From Acetobacter estunensis (lineage in GTDB: Bacteria > Pseudomonadota > Alphaproteobacteria > Acetobacterales > Acetobacteraceae), in contig NZ_WOTH01000001.1 in the NCBI RefSeq assembly GCF_011516945.1, positions 186,001-250,000 on the forward strand: a stretch of 64,000 nucleotides of DNA, written 5' to 3'. How positions within the stretch are numbered: position 1 is the first letter of the stretch; each line of letters starts with the position of its first letter. The notes beneath the pieces were generated by a model. It worked only from the letters and a program-made list of their open reading frames with translations, searched no databases and had not been told where the DNA came from. The translations under genes were made by a program, and so were the position numbers. This document shows positions 63,166 to 64,000 of this stretch, in pieces.

Positions 63166-64000
63166 ATGGCCGAGCAATGGCTGAACGAAGGACTGTACGA
63201 CAGCTGGGGACAGCGTTTCCGGGTGCGTAAGGAACTCGCGCACGTCAAAAGTCCTTTTCAGGACATTGTGGTGTTCGAAAGCGACTCCCACGGACGGGTG
63301 CTCATGCTCGATGGCGTGGTGCAGATCACGGAAGCGGATGAGTTCGTTTATCAGGAAATGCTGACGCATGTTCCGCTGTTCACGCACCCTGATCCCAAGC
63401 GTGTGTTGATTATTGGCGCGGGCGATGGCGGCGTGCTGCGCCGGGTTCTGGAGCACAAGGCGGTCGAGAAGGCCGTCATGGTGGAAATCGATGGTGCTGT
63501 CATCGAACTTTCCAAGAAGCATTTGCCGATGATCGCGGGCGAGGCATGGAATGATGCGCGCGCGGATGTGATCGTGGGTGACGGCATTGCGTATGTGGCG
63601 GAAGCTCCGGATGCATCGTTCGATGTCATCATCGTGGACAGCACCGATCCGATCGGTGTGGGCGAGGTTCTGTTTACCGACAGTTTCTATGAGCACTGTG
63701 CACGTATTCTCGGACCTGAGGGCCTGATCGTTAACCAGTGTGGCGTGCCCTTCATGCAGGCGGATGAACTGCGTGAGACGAGCCTGCGCCGTGCGAAGTT
63801 CTTCCCTCATGTCTCCGCCTATGTCGCGGCTGTACCCACTTATGTCGGGGGTTTCATGACGCTGGGCATCGCAGCGAAAGGGAGCGATCCGACACAACAG
63901 GATACCGTTCATGTGCGTAATCGTGCGCAATCATCCGGCATTCTTGGAAAGACGCAGTACTGGACGCCGGAAATTCACACGGGATCGTTCAATCTTCCGC
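63166..64000 (+). CDS. speE: Spermidine synthase (cut by window edge)
   Basis: Starts MAEQWLNEGLYDSWGQRFRV; at least 278 residues are in the window and the frame is still open at the edge. Transfers an aminopropyl group from decarboxylated SAM to putrescine. The motifs are VVFESDSHGRVLMLDGVVQI, EFVYQEMLTHVPLFTHPDPK, RVLIIGAGDGGVLRRVLEH (SAM-like fold), VEIDGAVIELSKKHLP and FDVIIVDSTDPIGVGE. The ATG at 63166 has GGAGAG 7 bases upstream; an in-frame ATG at 63139 sits one base after GAGGAGG, too close. Confidence 0.95.
   Translation, partial: MAEQWLNEGLYDSWGQRFRVRKELAHVKSPFQDIVVFESDSHGRVLMLDGVVQITEADEFVYQEMLTHVPLFTHPDPKRVLIIGAGDGGVLRRVLEHKAVEKAVMVEIDGAVIELSKKHLPMIAGEAWNDARADVIVGDGIAYVAEAPDASFDVIIVDSTDPIGVGEVLFTDSFYEHCARILGPEGLIVNQCGVPFMQADELRETSLRRAKFFPHVSAYVAAVPTYVGGFMTLGIAAKGSDPTQQDTVHVRNRAQSSGILGKTQYWTPEIHTGSFNLP

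Noticed and set aside
63139-63168. Upstream in-frame ATG as the start of speE
   Set aside because: Its GAGGAGG lies only one base before the ATG, while the ATG at 63166 has GGAGAG at normal spacing and matches the family start.

Overview
This 64 kb window looks like chromosomal DNA of a motile acetic acid bacterium (Acetobacteraceae, Alphaproteobacteria). The call rests on protein-level resemblance: class I lysyl-tRNA synthetase, OpgG/OpgH glucan genes, a COQ9-like protein beside UbiK, a DUF6468 flagellar protein, type II NADH dehydrogenase, two aldehyde dehydrogenases and a siderophore-type TonB receptor. The genus cannot be fixed from the sequence; flagellate genera such as Gluconobacter, Asaia or Gluconacetobacter fit. 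Most of the window is dense housekeeping sequence. No CRISPR array, intact insertion sequence, prophage or rRNA operon was seen.

Layout. 0-8 kb: the start of bacterioferritin (cut by the edge), a TadG-like von Willebrand A protein, the opgG-opgH pair for periplasmic glucans, a ModE-type regulator and an HtrA protease. 8-12 kb: class I LysRS followed by an MprF-like membrane protein whose synthase domain is cut short. 12-17 kb: a TetR regulator diverging from a coniferyl-aldehyde-type dehydrogenase across a long inverted repeat, a likely GMC-oxidoreductase remnant, a DUF4142 protein, a B12-binding radical SAM enzyme and an unassigned strongly folded intergenic segment. 17-24 kb: dnaB, then hldD, lgt, a MidA/NDUFAF7-like methyltransferase, pgeF and a lipoprotein, the last four joined by overlapping stop and start codons. 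24-27 kb: a periplasmic iron-siderophore binding protein and its TonB receptor. 27-33 kb: small membrane and coiled-coil proteins, PduO-type cobalamin adenosyltransferase, a second DUF4142 protein, DUF423, an RlmM-like methyltransferase, a one-cysteine thioredoxin-fold protein, sodB and an NDUFAF6-like protein.

33.6-42.3 kb is the most distinctive part. A 466-residue Gly/Ser/Thr/Asn-rich beta-roll protein with no Sec signal and a type I secretion style C-terminus sits between two very large multi-domain glycosyltransferases that share a related module, followed by an ATP-grasp protein. The arrangement suggests a surface protein with dedicated glycan machinery.

42.6-64 kb: HU, tRNA-Gln, a COQ9-like / proC / ybjN / ubiK cluster, another glycosyltransferase with a 42-residue membrane peptide and a lipoprotein coupled to it, an RMF-like protein, an aldehyde dehydrogenase plus NDH-2 pair behind a hairpin-rich leader, a TetR regulator, gyrA-coaD-ppiB, tRNA-Lys, a flagellar run (fliL, fliM, DUF6468, MotE-like, large TPR protein), and speD-speE at the right edge.
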